Source: Bradyrhizobium sp. MOS002 (GTDB taxonomy: Bacteria > Pseudomonadota > Alphaproteobacteria > Rhizobiales > Xanthobacteraceae). From it: a stretch of 64,000 bases of DNA. Under the pieces are notes generated by a model that was not told the origin of the DNA, ran no database searches, and worked only from the letters and a program-made list of their open reading frames with translations. The DNA lies in the NCBI RefSeq assembly GCF_003020115.1, contig NZ_PYFX01000023.1, forward strand, positions 1 through 64,000, given 5' to 3'. The position numbers and the translations under genes are program-made. Below, in pieces: positions 52,854 to 61,459 of the stretch; the stretch's first letter is position 1, and each line of letters starts with the position of its first letter.

Positions 52854-52998
52854 GGCGGTCAAGACGCGGTCAGTGGGACACGCCGGTCAAGACGCAGCCG
52901 CGCTTGGTGTTCCTACAAAAAAAGAAAACGACTAGCTAGAACCGTCTTGATTCATCCCGAGCGGTAGCTGGGCCATCATAACGGCTCTGGTCGTCGGC

Positions 52999-53202
52999 CT
53001 ATTCTTGTGCCGGCCGGGGAGCTTGCATAGGGCGGCGCTGGTCCCTCTCGGTCGCAGCGAGAATTTGCTGCGCTCGCTGGGCGATCGCTTCGTAGTTCTT
53101 CGCAACCTGGCGAAGCGTCGCTCTCGCCTGGACGTGTTCGCAGTTGTCGGCCTTGGTGTGAAACTCCTCAGCCCGTATGAGCCAGTATCTCGGTGAGTGC
53201 AT
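52999..53202 (-). CDS. small helical hypothetical protein
   Basis: A 67-residue protein. HSPRYWLIRAEEFHTKADN and LRQVAKNYEAIAQRAQQI match a rhizobial orphan family with two long helices (YW...RAEExR..A......R.....IA..Y...A..A). Function unknown. Upstream in-frame start at 53,223. Confidence 0.65.
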   Translation of the reverse strand: MHSPRYWLIRAEEFHTKADNCEHVQARATLRQVAKNYEAIAQRAQQILAATERDQRRPMQAPRPAQE

Positions 53203-53748
53203 TCGCTCGATGCCCATGGCCAAATCCCCGCAATCGGACCATTCAGACTATTAATGGACGTTCAAGCCAGCGGGTTCCCGTATGCAGCCAAAAATAGCGA
53301 AGAGCGAAACAGGCGCCGGGTCGGGACTGGCCAATGGCCAGCATCTCAGGCGCGAGGTCCGCCACACGGAGGACGCTCCCCTGGCCCGTCAGTCAGCACT
53401 GCGCCGTCAGGTCAGCGGGCCACAAACGGGAATGCCAAATAAGCAGCCCAAGCCTCGACGCGCAAGGACGGCTGAAGTTCACTCCCTCAGGCCAGCTAAC
53501 TACAGCAGCGTTTTCCATTCTCCTGAATTGGCGGACAGGGAGCGGTGCCAAACGAGCGGAGCGCAACTGTCGCTAGGCAGCGGCTTGAGGCGCTCGCCCC
53601 GCCCTTTGCAGTCACAGAGAACTGGCAGGCGCTGGTCGGCATGACCTCGCCAGCAGCGGACTGCACTTCGGAAGGTGATGGTCGAACTGGGATGATCGCG
53701 GTGTTACCGTGCGCTGTGCGCGAAGCCGCGGGACCGTTTCGGGCAGGC
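53203..53748. other. 550-bp stretch without a supportable gene
   Basis: Only short high-GC frames (53,282-53,644 and 53,545-53,754) with no motif. Nothing else seen. Confidence 0.4.
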
Positions 53749-54143
53749 TTATGAGTGCGATGGTGGGACTTGGTTGAGCAGCTGCGACACTGCCGTCACT
53801 ACCTGAGCGGGTGCGAACGGTTTGCTCAACAGAACGCTATTGGGTACGCCGTGAGAAGGCCACTGATCGGCTCCAGCGCCGGTCATATATACCACCGGCA
53901 TCTCTGGATTGATCTCCCGGGCTCGCTTCGCAACGTCCCAGCCGGTGAGCTTGCCTTGCAAATGAACGTCGGTGAGCAACGCGCTATATTTCGTAGGTTC
54001 GCCTCTGAGTAGGGCAACCGCTTCCTCGCCCGATGAAACGATCTCGGCCTCAAATCCCCCCTCGGCGAGGGCTCCCCCACGACTTCTCGGATCAGAGCTT
54101 CGTCCTCTACAACGAGGACTAGCAATAATTGGCTATTTTGCAC
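53749..54143 (-). pseudogene. frameshifted single-domain response regulator
   Basis: GTG at 54,143 begins QLLLVLVVEDEALIREVVGE with the acidic pair, then the frame shifts in a G-rich run near 54,070. The other frame continues FEAEIVSSGEEAVALL, LLTDVHLQGKLTGWDV with the phospho-acceptor Asp, PVVYMTGAGAD with Thr, and LLSKPFAPAQVV with Lys. All receiver residues survive, so a single indel separates this from a working protein. It could be a sequencing error or a real mutation. Confidence 0.8.
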
Positions 54144-54244
54144 CGGCGCAGCCTCATCGCGCGACCACCGCGCAGCACAGGTAAGTACAAAAGTGTACAA
54201 AGGTTCCCGCGCCGACTTCACTCCCAGAGGTCGCCTGCTCCCCT

Positions 54245-54439
54245 TCAATGTGGGGACGGTCGCCGGCGATCGAGGTCCAGTAGTTTGTTCGACTTGTCCA
54301 GGAGAAGCAGACTCCGCGCCAATATGACGTATGTGTCGACCATCGCATGACGCTGTTGATGCGCCGACGAGTCGGCAGTCGTCTCAGCAGCCAACTCGAG
54401 CTGGCTTGCAAGCTTGAGATATTCGGTCGCGCTCATCAT
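54245..54439 (-). CDS. small helical hypothetical protein
   Basis: A 64-residue protein (MMSATEYLKLASQLELAAE, then HAMVDTYVILARSLLLLD) of two helices, typical of a rhizobial orphan class (recollection). Function unknown. Confidence 0.5.
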   Translation of the reverse strand: MMSATEYLKLASQLELAAETTADSSAHQQRHAMVDTYVILARSLLLLDKSNKLLDLDRRRPSPH

Positions 54440-54560
54440 CGGCAGTCGCAGCGTTGCCTCTCGCGCGCCATTTTGCGGCGGTCGACCTTAGGCAACGGAT
54501 TGCAGATGTTCAATGGCGGAACCTTCGCTTCGCATTGCACTCCCTCTGCGTGTGCCGACG

Positions 54561-54960
54561 CTAACCGCTTGGCGTTAGATGGAGATAGGTCCGATCGAAC
54601 CCTGCCAACTCTTTCAAGCGTTCCTGGTCGAGCAGGTTGAAGCCGGATCTGTCCGTTTCGACCAACCGTTCCCCGCGCAGAGCTTGGAGGGTACGGTTCG
54701 TATGGACCACTGAAAGTCCCAAGCAATCGCCAAGGTCGATTTGAGTGATGGGCAAGCTAAACTCTCCGCCGCGAGTGCGCCCGATTGCTTCAAGCCGCTC
54801 GTGCACTTCGATCAACAGGTGAGCCATTCTCGGCAGCGCGGCTCGCCGCCCAACATTCACGATCCATTCTCGGAAGATGGAACCATCGATCAGCGTCTCT
54901 CGCCACAAGGCCGCGGCCAAGTGCGGGTGTCGCGCCGTCACCTGCGTCAGCTCGGCATGC
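54561..54960 (-). pseudogene. Crp-type regulator lacking its sensor domain
   Basis: The reverse frame (open to 55,070) holds only the C-terminal half of a Crp/Fnr protein: RHPHLAAALWRETLIDGSIF, EWIVNVGRRAALPRMAHLL, then the HTH LPITQIDLGDCLGLSVVHTN and RTLQALRGERLV. The cyclic-nucleotide-binding part is replaced by unrelated sequence upstream of about 54,960. It is probably a broken gene, though a short DNA-binding product cannot be excluded. Confidence 0.65.
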
Positions 54961-55072
54961 CTTGGATGCCGATAAGGGGTCCCACTCGAACGCCGATTGA
55001 CAGGCCGTTTCGCCGCTCGCAAGTATGAATAGGGCCAACACGAGCTCGCGACGCTGCCGAACGTCACCATAA

Positions 55073-55249
55073 TCAGGCCGCCGATGGTAGGCCCTGCGTG
55101 CCGCGCGAGCTGCTCCGTCCCGCGGCGGATCCACTCCGCCGGAATAGCAATCGCCGCGGCGCTGTCGCAAAACGCAGCACCGGAGGCGCGTCCATGTAGG
55201 CGGCGCCGAGGGAGAGCGCGATCAGAACGAGCAACAGCAGGACCACCAT
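55073..55249 (-). CDS. possible small membrane protein
   Basis: A 58-residue frame with one hydrophobic segment (MVVLLLLVLIALSLGAAYMD) and an Arg/Ser-rich tail. The first 17 residues look like DUF3309-type peptides, but the rest does not. A GGGAGG lies about 20 bases upstream. It follows the AI-2E transporter gene by 35 bases on the same strand. It may be a decayed member. Confidence 0.35.
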   Translation of the reverse strand: MVVLLLLVLIALSLGAAYMDAPPVLRFATAPRRLLFRRSGSAAGRSSSRGTQGLPSAA

Positions 55250-55284
55250 TGATGGTCCATGGTGTCTACCTCCCGCAGCAGTGA

Positions 55285-56316
55285 TCACGCCCTTGATGGT
55301 GGAGTCGTCTGCGTTCGCTCTGGGACCAGCGTTCGCAGTTTTCTGCTTCGGGCCATTGTCTCCAGCAGTGCATAAATCATGACGCTGATCGGAGCCGCGA
55401 AAATGACGCCCGCCGCCCCGAAAAAGCTGCTGACAGCCAAGATGCTGAATAGGATCATGGCTGGAGGAATGGCGATGAGGCGCCGTTGGATGATCGGGAG
55501 CAGCACATTCCCCTCGATTTGCTGAATTGCAAGGTAGGCCAGCACGGTCCAAAGCAGGGGGGACCATCCTTGCGCTGTCGCGACGAGCAGCGCAGGGACC
55601 GCGGCGATGAAAGGCCCTGCGTACGGGATGAATTCGGTAAGCCCCGCGATGACGCCCAAAGCCAGCGGCGACGGCAACCCGATCAGCCAGACTGCCGCTG
55701 TAGTGAGCGCTCCCACCAGCACCATCTGGATGGCCTGACCGATACTCCAGAGCTGGAGTGATTGGATGATGTGCTTGGTTACGGCTTCGAGCGGCTTGGC
55801 CCATCTACGAGGAAGCAGCTTGCGGACTTTCCTTCGATATACTCCTGGCTGAGTGGCCATATACGCTCCCATCGCGATCATGACCACCAAGGACGCGAAA
55901 ACGCTACTGCTCACGCTGACGATGTTGCCGGCCCAACTTGTGAGCGAGAGTTGGCAGGCGTCCATGTGCTGCAGGAGCGAGGCGCCCCACGCGGATTTCT
56001 GCGAGGCGTCTGCGATTGTTTTGGCTGCGATATCCGCGCGCTTCAGCACGTCTTCCATCTCGCTCGACAGCGTGGTGCCGAACAAATACGCGATCACGCC
56101 GAGCGAACCGAACAGAAGAAGCATGGTAAGGCCAACTGAGCCCGCTCTCGGGACTCGGCACCACTGCAGGGGCTGGCACAGAAGGTCAAGGACGACCGAC
56201 AATAGGATAGCGCCAACCGCAACCAGCAGCACCGAGCGGAGATACCACAAAAGGAAAGGTGCGGTCGCGATCGTGACCGCGATCGCGACCCGTTTCGTGA
56301 ACTCGCCTGTCTCCAT
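55285..56316 (-). CDS. AI-2E family (PerM) transporter
   Basis: A 343-residue membrane protein with seven to eight helices. The family marks are LLWYLRSVLLVAVGAILLSV at the start, GLTEFIPYAGPFIAAVPALL and IQQIEGNVLLPIIQRR. It is a putative exporter of small molecules or a Na+/H+ antiporter-like permease. The middle periplasmic loop (about 75-140) is helical. It stands alone apart from the doubtful small frame downstream. Confidence 0.9.
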   Translation of the reverse strand: METGEFTKRVAIAVTIATAPFLLWYLRSVLLVAVGAILLSVVLDLLCQPLQWCRVPRAGSVGLTMLLLFGSLGVIAYLFGTTLSSEMEDVLKRADIAAKTIADASQKSAWGASLLQHMDACQLSLTSWAGNIVSVSSSVFASLVVMIAMGAYMATQPGVYRRKVRKLLPRRWAKPLEAVTKHIIQSLQLWSIGQAIQMVLVGALTTAAVWLIGLPSPLALGVIAGLTEFIPYAGPFIAAVPALLVATAQGWSPLLWTVLAYLAIQQIEGNVLLPIIQRRLIAIPPAMILFSILAVSSFFGAAGVIFAAPISVMIYALLETMARSRKLRTLVPERTQTTPPSRA

Positions 56317-56381
56317 TCAGCTAGGTCCCTCGACAATCGGGCCAGCCGGTTTGAGAACGGAACGCCCGGCCGCAGTGGCAA

Positions 56382-56744
56382 TCAGGGGCACGGATGCCGC
56401 GCGCCGTCATAACCGAGGTAGGTCCCGGATGCAGGGTCATAGGATTTATAGCGTTGCGCGCAGTAGGCGCTGCTGTCGGCTCTCGCCTCGCTGTTCGCAA
56501 TTGCGCTCCCGATGAGAGCTCCGGCGGCGAGACCTCCAATCGCGGCAGCACCAGGCCCGTAGTGGCGATGCCAGTGCGGACGATCCCAGCCATGATGCCA
56601 ATGCCGGTACTGCACCTGCTGAACGGATGCCAACGTTGGCGCGATCGACGCAGGCGTCATCGGTGCTGCGAGCAATGCGGAGCTAGAGCCAAAAGAAATC
56701 GCGACAGCGGTAGTGAGGACGAGAAAAGGACTTCGCAAGCTCAT
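56382..56744 (-). CDS. BA14K family protein
   Basis: A 120-residue secreted protein with signal peptide (LRSPFLVLTTAVAISFGSSS). A His/Trp-rich part (YRHWHHGWDRPHWHRHYGPG) precedes a Gly-zipper hydrophobic stretch (AAIGGLAAGALIGSAIA) and the BA14K end YCAQRYKSYDPASGTYLGYD. BA14K is the lectin-like immunoreactive protein family first described in Brucella. The His-rich part could bind metals. Confidence 0.88.
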   Translation of the reverse strand: MSLRSPFLVLTTAVAISFGSSSALLAAPMTPASIAPTLASVQQVQYRHWHHGWDRPHWHRHYGPGAAAIGGLAAGALIGSAIANSEARADSSAYCAQRYKSYDPASGTYLGYDGARHPCP

Positions 56745-57360
56745 GCATGTCTCCTTCGTTGACGTTGAGTACGGGTGCAACGGCATCTCGTCAGCTTGCG
56801 TTCCGATGAGCCTTTTGGAGGGCAAGCGTCAGAGGGTCGCAGGTGGCTGTCGACAGGTCTGGCAGGAGTCTCAGCCGACAATATCTGGTGCGCTACCGTA
56901 CAAAAAGGGGGCACGCGCAGCGTCGTCGCCGAGTCCCATAAGGAAGAACGCCGAGGATTCGCGAACCTCCGCAAAAGGCCAAGTGAAGCCTAAAGGAAGA
57001 AACATCGAGATCACCTCGATTAACATTTTGGCCTGTGCTTGCTTCTGAGAGGGGTACGGAGCACGGGTCCGGCGGTCCGCTCAAGCGCTGATGTTGCGGT
57101 CGATGGAGGCAACAACCTGAATGGAAGTAGATCGCAGAATGGCCGGCCCGTTCACGACCGCGTCTGCGTCTCCTAGCGTGGCGTTGACTGTCACAGACAA
57201 CCGCTTCTTCTGCCAACGAATTAGTGCTCGCCCCCGACACCACTGGCGCTTTCGGCACGGGCAGGCACCGCCTACCGGCGCTCGGCTTCCATCAGGAGCG
57301 TTAACACCATTGCACTCCAGATCCTTCCGACACTCCTATCATGCCGCCTTCGCAACCTAG
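56745..57360. other. 615-bp stretch without a supportable gene
   Basis: Contains only short overlapping frames with no motif. The BA14K promoter probably lies at its left end. Confidence 0.4.
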
Positions 57361-57504
57361 CGGCCTGCATACCCTCCGCAGTATCCGCGGCGTTGGAATG
57401 GCTACTACCATCCCGCCTGTGGGTTGCCGTACTACTATCCTTGTTACCCCGCGAACCGCCGTCTCCATCCCGCGTTCGTGTTCGGCCTCGGCACTGTGTT
57501 CTGA
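57361..57504 (+). pseudogene. fragment of a Tyr/Pro-rich secreted protein
   Basis: The frame gives AYPPQYPRRWNGYYHPACG and YYYPCYPANRRLHPAF, ending FGLGTVF at a stop, in the style of small Tyr/Pro-rich exported proteins of rhizobia. A stop codon lies immediately upstream at 57,358 and there is no start, so it is a remnant. Confidence 0.4.
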
Positions 57505-57570
57505 AAGCGCTGTGATGTTGACCATCCGGCAGGCGTGCAGGGCCTTCCCTTTGCCTGACCGGCGCGGACA

Positions 57571-57600
57571 CTTCGACTTCGACTTCGACTTCGACTTCGG
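57571..57600 (+). repeat. hexanucleotide tandem repeat
   Basis: CTTCGA is repeated four times and followed by CTTCGG. Read forward it encodes alternating Phe-Asp. It may be a slippage hotspot. Confidence 0.8.
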
Positions 57601-57684
57601 CTGAGCTGTCCGGTGGCCGCCTCTAGTGTTGATAAGCGAGCCCCACTCTGTTTTTCCACACCAAAAAGGCGGTGCGACGAGTGT

Positions 57685-58167
57685 TCAAGTGTGGCTGGAC
57701 TGCCGAAACGGGCTCAGCAGGCGGCTCAGCGCCGGGCTTGCGGCGCGGCGGAGCTCGTCGAGGTTCTTGCGCGAGAGCGCCTGGAGCTTCTGCTCACCCT
57801 TTTTCGTCAGCTTGAGATGAACGCGTCTGGCGTCTTCAGGGTCGGCAATGCGACTGACCAGCCCAAGCTTCGCGAGGCGGTTGATCAGCTCGACGGCAGA
57901 GTGATGCCGGATCAGCAGAAATCGCGCGACATCACCGACCGTCGCAGGACCCGGACGCACAAAGCCCTTGATCCCAAGCAGCGCCTGATGCTGCGTCGGC
58001 GTCAGTCCCTGCTGTGCTGCGGCTGCCTCGCTGAACGCAAGAAAGCTTCGGATCTGGTAGCGGAACTGCGCCAGCCCTGCATAGTCGGAGTCGCGCATCG
58101 TGCGTTGGCGTGAAGCCCGCGCAGGTACCGCCACCGTCGACCGTTGCGCCTTCTTCGCCTGAACCAT
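57685..58167 (-). CDS. MarR family transcriptional regulator
   Basis: A 160-residue winged-helix protein. LAQFRYQIRSFLAFSEAAA, QGLTPTQHQALLGIKGF, then PATVGDVARFLLIRHHSAVE with the recognition helix, and DARRVHLKLTKKGEQKL as the wing. It lies downstream of the gene at 58,281 on the same strand (113-bp gap), and the palindrome at 58,941 in the divergent promoter region is a candidate operator. Confidence 0.88.
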   Translation of the reverse strand: MVQAKKAQRSTVAVPARASRQRTMRDSDYAGLAQFRYQIRSFLAFSEAAAAQQGLTPTQHQALLGIKGFVRPGPATVGDVARFLLIRHHSAVELINRLAKLGLVSRIADPEDARRVHLKLTKKGEQKLQALSRKNLDELRRAASPALSRLLSPFRQSSHT

Positions 58168-58280
58168 GCCGTGCCCCTCCGTTCTTGCCACTCCGCAACG
58201 CGGGCAGCGCAGCCAAAAGTAGCAAGCAGCAGCGCCGGGACCAACCAACGGGACCTCCGGATGCACAGCTATCCGTCGGT

Positions 58281-58895
58281 CTATTCGAAGCTGGACAGCA
58301 GGATCTTCACCAGGATGACCTGGAACGCGATCGGGATGCGCACGCTTTTCCGCCGGATCGAGCGCTGCAGCGCGCCGGCAATCTCGGCGCTGGTCAAGGC
58401 CCCCGCGGATGCATTGCTAATCAACTCCGCCCACATCTGCGACAGCGAGCCGCCGGGCGGGATCACCGGCTTGATCGTCACGCCACAGCCCTGCGCCCAG
58501 TCGATGATTTCCCTCATCGTGTGAGGACCGCAATTGCGCGCGGTCGCGAGACGTTCAGCCGTCAGCGCAAGCAGCAATTCGCGCGAGGGCGACCAATTCC
58601 CCTTCGGCGGTTGTGCGGCAGTGAGCTCGACCGCGAGCTCCTTGAGGACGTTCTGGGCGCGCACGCTCAGCTTCTGCATCGGACCAGGTGCGCGCTTCGC
58701 CTGAACCGGGCCGACGACGGGCCCGCGCCGGCCGGCCGGCCGGTTGCGCGGATCGGGCATCCGCGAGGCATCGCCGGACTGCGGTGTCGCCCGCTGCCCG
58801 CTCACCTCTTCCGGCCACGCCGGCTCCTGCCGCTCCGCATCTTGGGGCCACGACCGTCGCTTCCGGGTGCTCGCCACTGTCGTCTGCCGCGCCAT
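58281..58895 (-). CDS. hypothetical protein with an RpoA-CTD-like segment
   Basis: A 204-residue basic protein. The first 85 residues are disordered and Arg/Pro-rich. Residues about 85-155 contain LSVRAQNVLKELAVELTA, then RELLLALTAERLATARNCG and HTMREIIDWAQGCGV. This follows the helix-hairpin-helix plan of the RNA polymerase alpha C-terminal domain (LSxRAxNxLK...LLxLTexxLlxxxNxGxxTLxEI). The last 50 are helical. The start at 58,895 has GAGAGAAA upstream. The function is unknown; DNA or transcription-factor binding is a guess from the fold. Confidence 0.6.
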   Translation of the reverse strand: MARQTTVASTRKRRSWPQDAERQEPAWPEEVSGQRATPQSGDASRMPDPRNRPAGRRGPVVGPVQAKRAPGPMQKLSVRAQNVLKELAVELTAAQPPKGNWSPSRELLLALTAERLATARNCGPHTMREIIDWAQGCGVTIKPVIPPGGSLSQMWAELISNASAGALTSAEIAGALQRSIRRKSVRIPIAFQVILVKILLSSFE

Positions 58896-58940
58896 TTCTC
58901 TCGCCGAACCCGCCAGCCTCGTACTCACAAAGACTAATAT

Positions 58941-58957
58941 ATATCGTGATGCGATAT
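58941..58957. promoter_or_regulatory. inverted repeat in divergent promoter
   Basis: ATATCG-N5-CGATAT is a perfect 6-bp dyad in AT-rich DNA between the reverse gene at 58,895 and the ABC operon at 59,146. It may be the operator of the MarR protein at 57,685. Confidence 0.45.
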
Positions 58958-59145
58958 GTTTTCGCGAGATAATTTTCGGCGTTCGACCAAAGACGGAATT
59001 GACAGAAGGCGTTCACAAGCAATGCTTGCGCCCAAGAGCTACACGCGGATGTGACGTGCCCGGCGCGGACAGGCCCTCGAGGCCGGCCGCCGCCGGACAA
59101 ATTGTGTTTGCCTACAAACAAGAACGATGTTCGGAGGAAACGATC

Positions 59146-60480
59146 ATGACTGACAATCTCATCCGCCGCGGCCTGTCGCGCCGTGGCCTGCTGCAGACCA
59201 CTGCGGGCCTCATCGGCGGCACGATGCTGCCCGGGATGCCGGCGTTTGCCGAGGACAAGCCGGCGATCGGTTCCTACCCCGCGGGTGTCTCGGGTTCCAC
59301 CGCCTTCATCGGCATCTCGGTGCCGCGCACCGGCACCTATGCCGTGCAGGGCGAAGACGAGCTCAAGGGCTACCAGCTCGCGATCGAGCACATCAATGAA
59401 GGCCACGAGCTGATCAAGAAGATCTCGCCCAAGACCAGCAAGGGCGTGCTCGGCAAGGAGCTGAAGTTCGGCGTCGCCGATTCCGCGGCCAAGCCGAACG
59501 AGGCGGTGCAGGCGCAGCAGCGCTTCATCAGCGAGAACAAGGCGATCATGATCACCGGCGGCACGTCGAGCGCCGTTGCGGTGGCGCTGAACAAGCTCGC
59601 CCAGCGCGAACATGTGATTTTCGTATGCGGCATTTCCGGCTCGAACGATACCACTGGCAAGGATTGCGTCCGCTACGGCTTTCGCCAGAACTTCTACGGC
59701 CAGACTGCGGCTGCAGCGATCGGCCCGGTGATGGTACGTGAGTTCGGCAAGGGCAAGAAGGCGGCGTATCTCACGCCCGACTACACCTACGGCCACACCG
59801 TTACCAAATCGATGCAGGACTTCCTGGCGACAGCTGGCTGGACCACCGTGACCAACCAGGTTGCCCCGCTCGGCGCGCCGGACTATTCCTCTTACCTGCT
59901 GAACGTCGCGAACTCCGGCGCCGACGTGCTCATCAATGTCAACTGGGGCCACGACGCCGTGCTCTCCACCCAACAAGCCAAGCAATTCGGCGTGCTCGAC
60001 AAGATGAAGCTGGTGGTGCCCTACCAGGTGCCGTTCATCGCTCGCGAGACCGGCGGCCTGATGCAGGGCGTCTATGCCGCCACCGATTACTGGTGGACGA
60101 TTGAGGACAAGTTCCCGCTGGCCAAGATATTCAACGAAGCCTTCGAGAAGAAGTACGGCTACAAGCCGGAATGGGGCGCCGAGAACGCGTATGTCAGCTT
60201 CGCGCATTGGGCGCACATGTGCGAGGAGGCCGGCAGCTTCAATCCGCCCGACGTGATCAAGGCCTACGAGAAGGGCGAGACGATCCCCTCGCTGGTCGGC
60301 GACGTGCATTACCGCCCCGAGGATCACCAATGCGTCCGGCCGGTGATCATCGTCAAGGGCAAGCAGCAGAAGGACATGAAGAACAAGGAAGACTGGTACG
60401 ACGTGGTCGAGATCGTCCCGGGTGAAGGCCTGATGCAGAAGCCGGACGCCTTCGGCTGCCACCTCGGCGATTACAGCTGA
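59146..60480 (+). CDS. ABC transporter substrate-binding protein, branched-chain amino acid/amide type
   Basis: A 444-residue periplasmic protein with a Tat signal (RRGLSRRGLLQTTAGLIGG). The Peripla_BP_6 domain includes FIGISVPRTGTYAVQGED, GVADSAAKPNEAVQAQQRFI, TGGTSSAVAVALNKLA and LTPDYTYGHTVTKSMQDF. Such proteins bind branched-chain amino acids, urea or amides. CGGAGGAAA gives the ribosome binding site. It is followed by a terminator and then livH-livMG-livF, so it is made in excess of the membrane parts. Confidence 0.93.
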   Translation: MTDNLIRRGLSRRGLLQTTAGLIGGTMLPGMPAFAEDKPAIGSYPAGVSGSTAFIGISVPRTGTYAVQGEDELKGYQLAIEHINEGHELIKKISPKTSKGVLGKELKFGVADSAAKPNEAVQAQQRFISENKAIMITGGTSSAVAVALNKLAQREHVIFVCGISGSNDTTGKDCVRYGFRQNFYGQTAAAAIGPVMVREFGKGKKAAYLTPDYTYGHTVTKSMQDFLATAGWTTVTNQVAPLGAPDYSSYLLNVANSGADVLINVNWGHDAVLSTQQAKQFGVLDKMKLVVPYQVPFIARETGGLMQGVYAATDYWWTIEDKFPLAKIFNEAFEKKYGYKPEWGAENAYVSFAHWAHMCEEAGSFNPPDVIKAYEKGETIPSLVGDVHYRPEDHQCVRPVIIVKGKQQKDMKNKEDWYDVVEIVPGEGLMQKPDAFGCHLGDYS

Positions 60481-60498
60481 GACCTAGTTAACCCCTTT

Positions 60499-60540
60499 GA
60501 CGCCGCGGACTGCACTCCGGTCCCGCGGCGTCACCTTTTT
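60499..60540 (+). terminator. intra-operon terminator
   Basis: GACGCCGCGG (60,499-60,508) pairs perfectly with CCGCGGCGTC (60,523-60,532), followed by ACCTTTTT. Partial termination here would set the high ratio of binding protein to permease typical of ABC uptake operons. Confidence 0.8.
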
Positions 60541-60572
60541 CTGATGCGCACCCTCACAACAGCGATTGTCGC

Positions 60573-61448
60573 ATGATAAGTTGGCCCAACCTCGTTTCAC
60601 AGCTTTTCAACGGGCTCGCGCTCGGCGCACTGCTCGCGCTGATCAGCTCCGGGTTGACCATCATCTACGGCACCCTCGGCGTGCTGAACCTCGCGCACGG
60701 CGCGATGTTCATGATCGGCGGCTATGCCGGCTTTGTCGCCTACCAGTACACGGAGTCGTTCATCCTCGCCGTGATCGCGGGCTCCCTGTTCGTAATGCTG
60801 CTCGGCGTTCTCATGGAACGCGTCATCATCCGCCATTTCTATCATCGCCCCCATGAGGATCAGCTGCTCGTGACCTTCGGGCTTGGTATCTGTTTCGTCG
60901 AGCTTGTGCGCCTGATCTTCTCGAGCCAGTCGCAGCTGGTACCGCCGCCGGCCCTGTTCCAGGGCATCACCAATCTCGGCTTCATGTTCTATCCGACCTA
61001 CCGCCTCGCCGTCGTCGGCATCGTCGCGGTCGCCCTCGGCGCACTGTTCATCGTCCTCTACCGGACCCGGCTGGGCATGATTGTGCGCGCCGGCATCGAG
61101 GATTCGGTGATGGTCGATTCGCTCGGCATCAATGTCTATCGCGTCTTCATGGTGGTGTTCGGCATCGGCGCAATGGCCGCCGGCTTTGCCGGCATCGTCA
61201 ATGCGCCGGTGGTGTCGCTGACACCGGGCATCGGTGACGACATCCTGGTCCAGACCTTCGTGGTGGTGGTGATCGGCGGCGTCGGCTCGTTCCCCGGCGC
61301 AATTCTCGGCGGCCTGATCGCCGGCGAGATCATCAGCGTCACCTCCATGTTCAACCCCGGCTATGCCTATGTGATGCTGTTTGCGGCGATGACGCTCGTA
61401 CTCGTGGTACGACCGCATGGCCTGCTCGGCGTCCAGGGCCGCGAGTAA
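60573..61448 (+). CDS. livH: branched-chain amino acid ABC permease, LivH type
   Basis: A 291-residue permease with about eight helices. QLFNGLALGALLALISSGLT, GTLGVLNLAHGAMFMIGGYA, GIEDSVMVDSLGIN and GGVGSFPGAILGGLIAGE are the LivH marks, the GxEDxxMxxxLGIN being the coupling loop to LivG/LivF. It is 92 bases after the binding-protein gene. The symbol denotes the family; the true substrate may be an amide. Confidence 0.93.
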   Translation: MISWPNLVSQLFNGLALGALLALISSGLTIIYGTLGVLNLAHGAMFMIGGYAGFVAYQYTESFILAVIAGSLFVMLLGVLMERVIIRHFYHRPHEDQLLVTFGLGICFVELVRLIFSSQSQLVPPPALFQGITNLGFMFYPTYRLAVVGIVAVALGALFIVLYRTRLGMIVRAGIEDSVMVDSLGINVYRVFMVVFGIGAMAAGFAGIVNAPVVSLTPGIGDDILVQTFVVVVIGGVGSFPGAILGGLIAGEIISVTSMFNPGYAYVMLFAAMTLVLVVRPHGLLGVQGRE

Positions 61449-61459
61449 GCGATCTCCTG

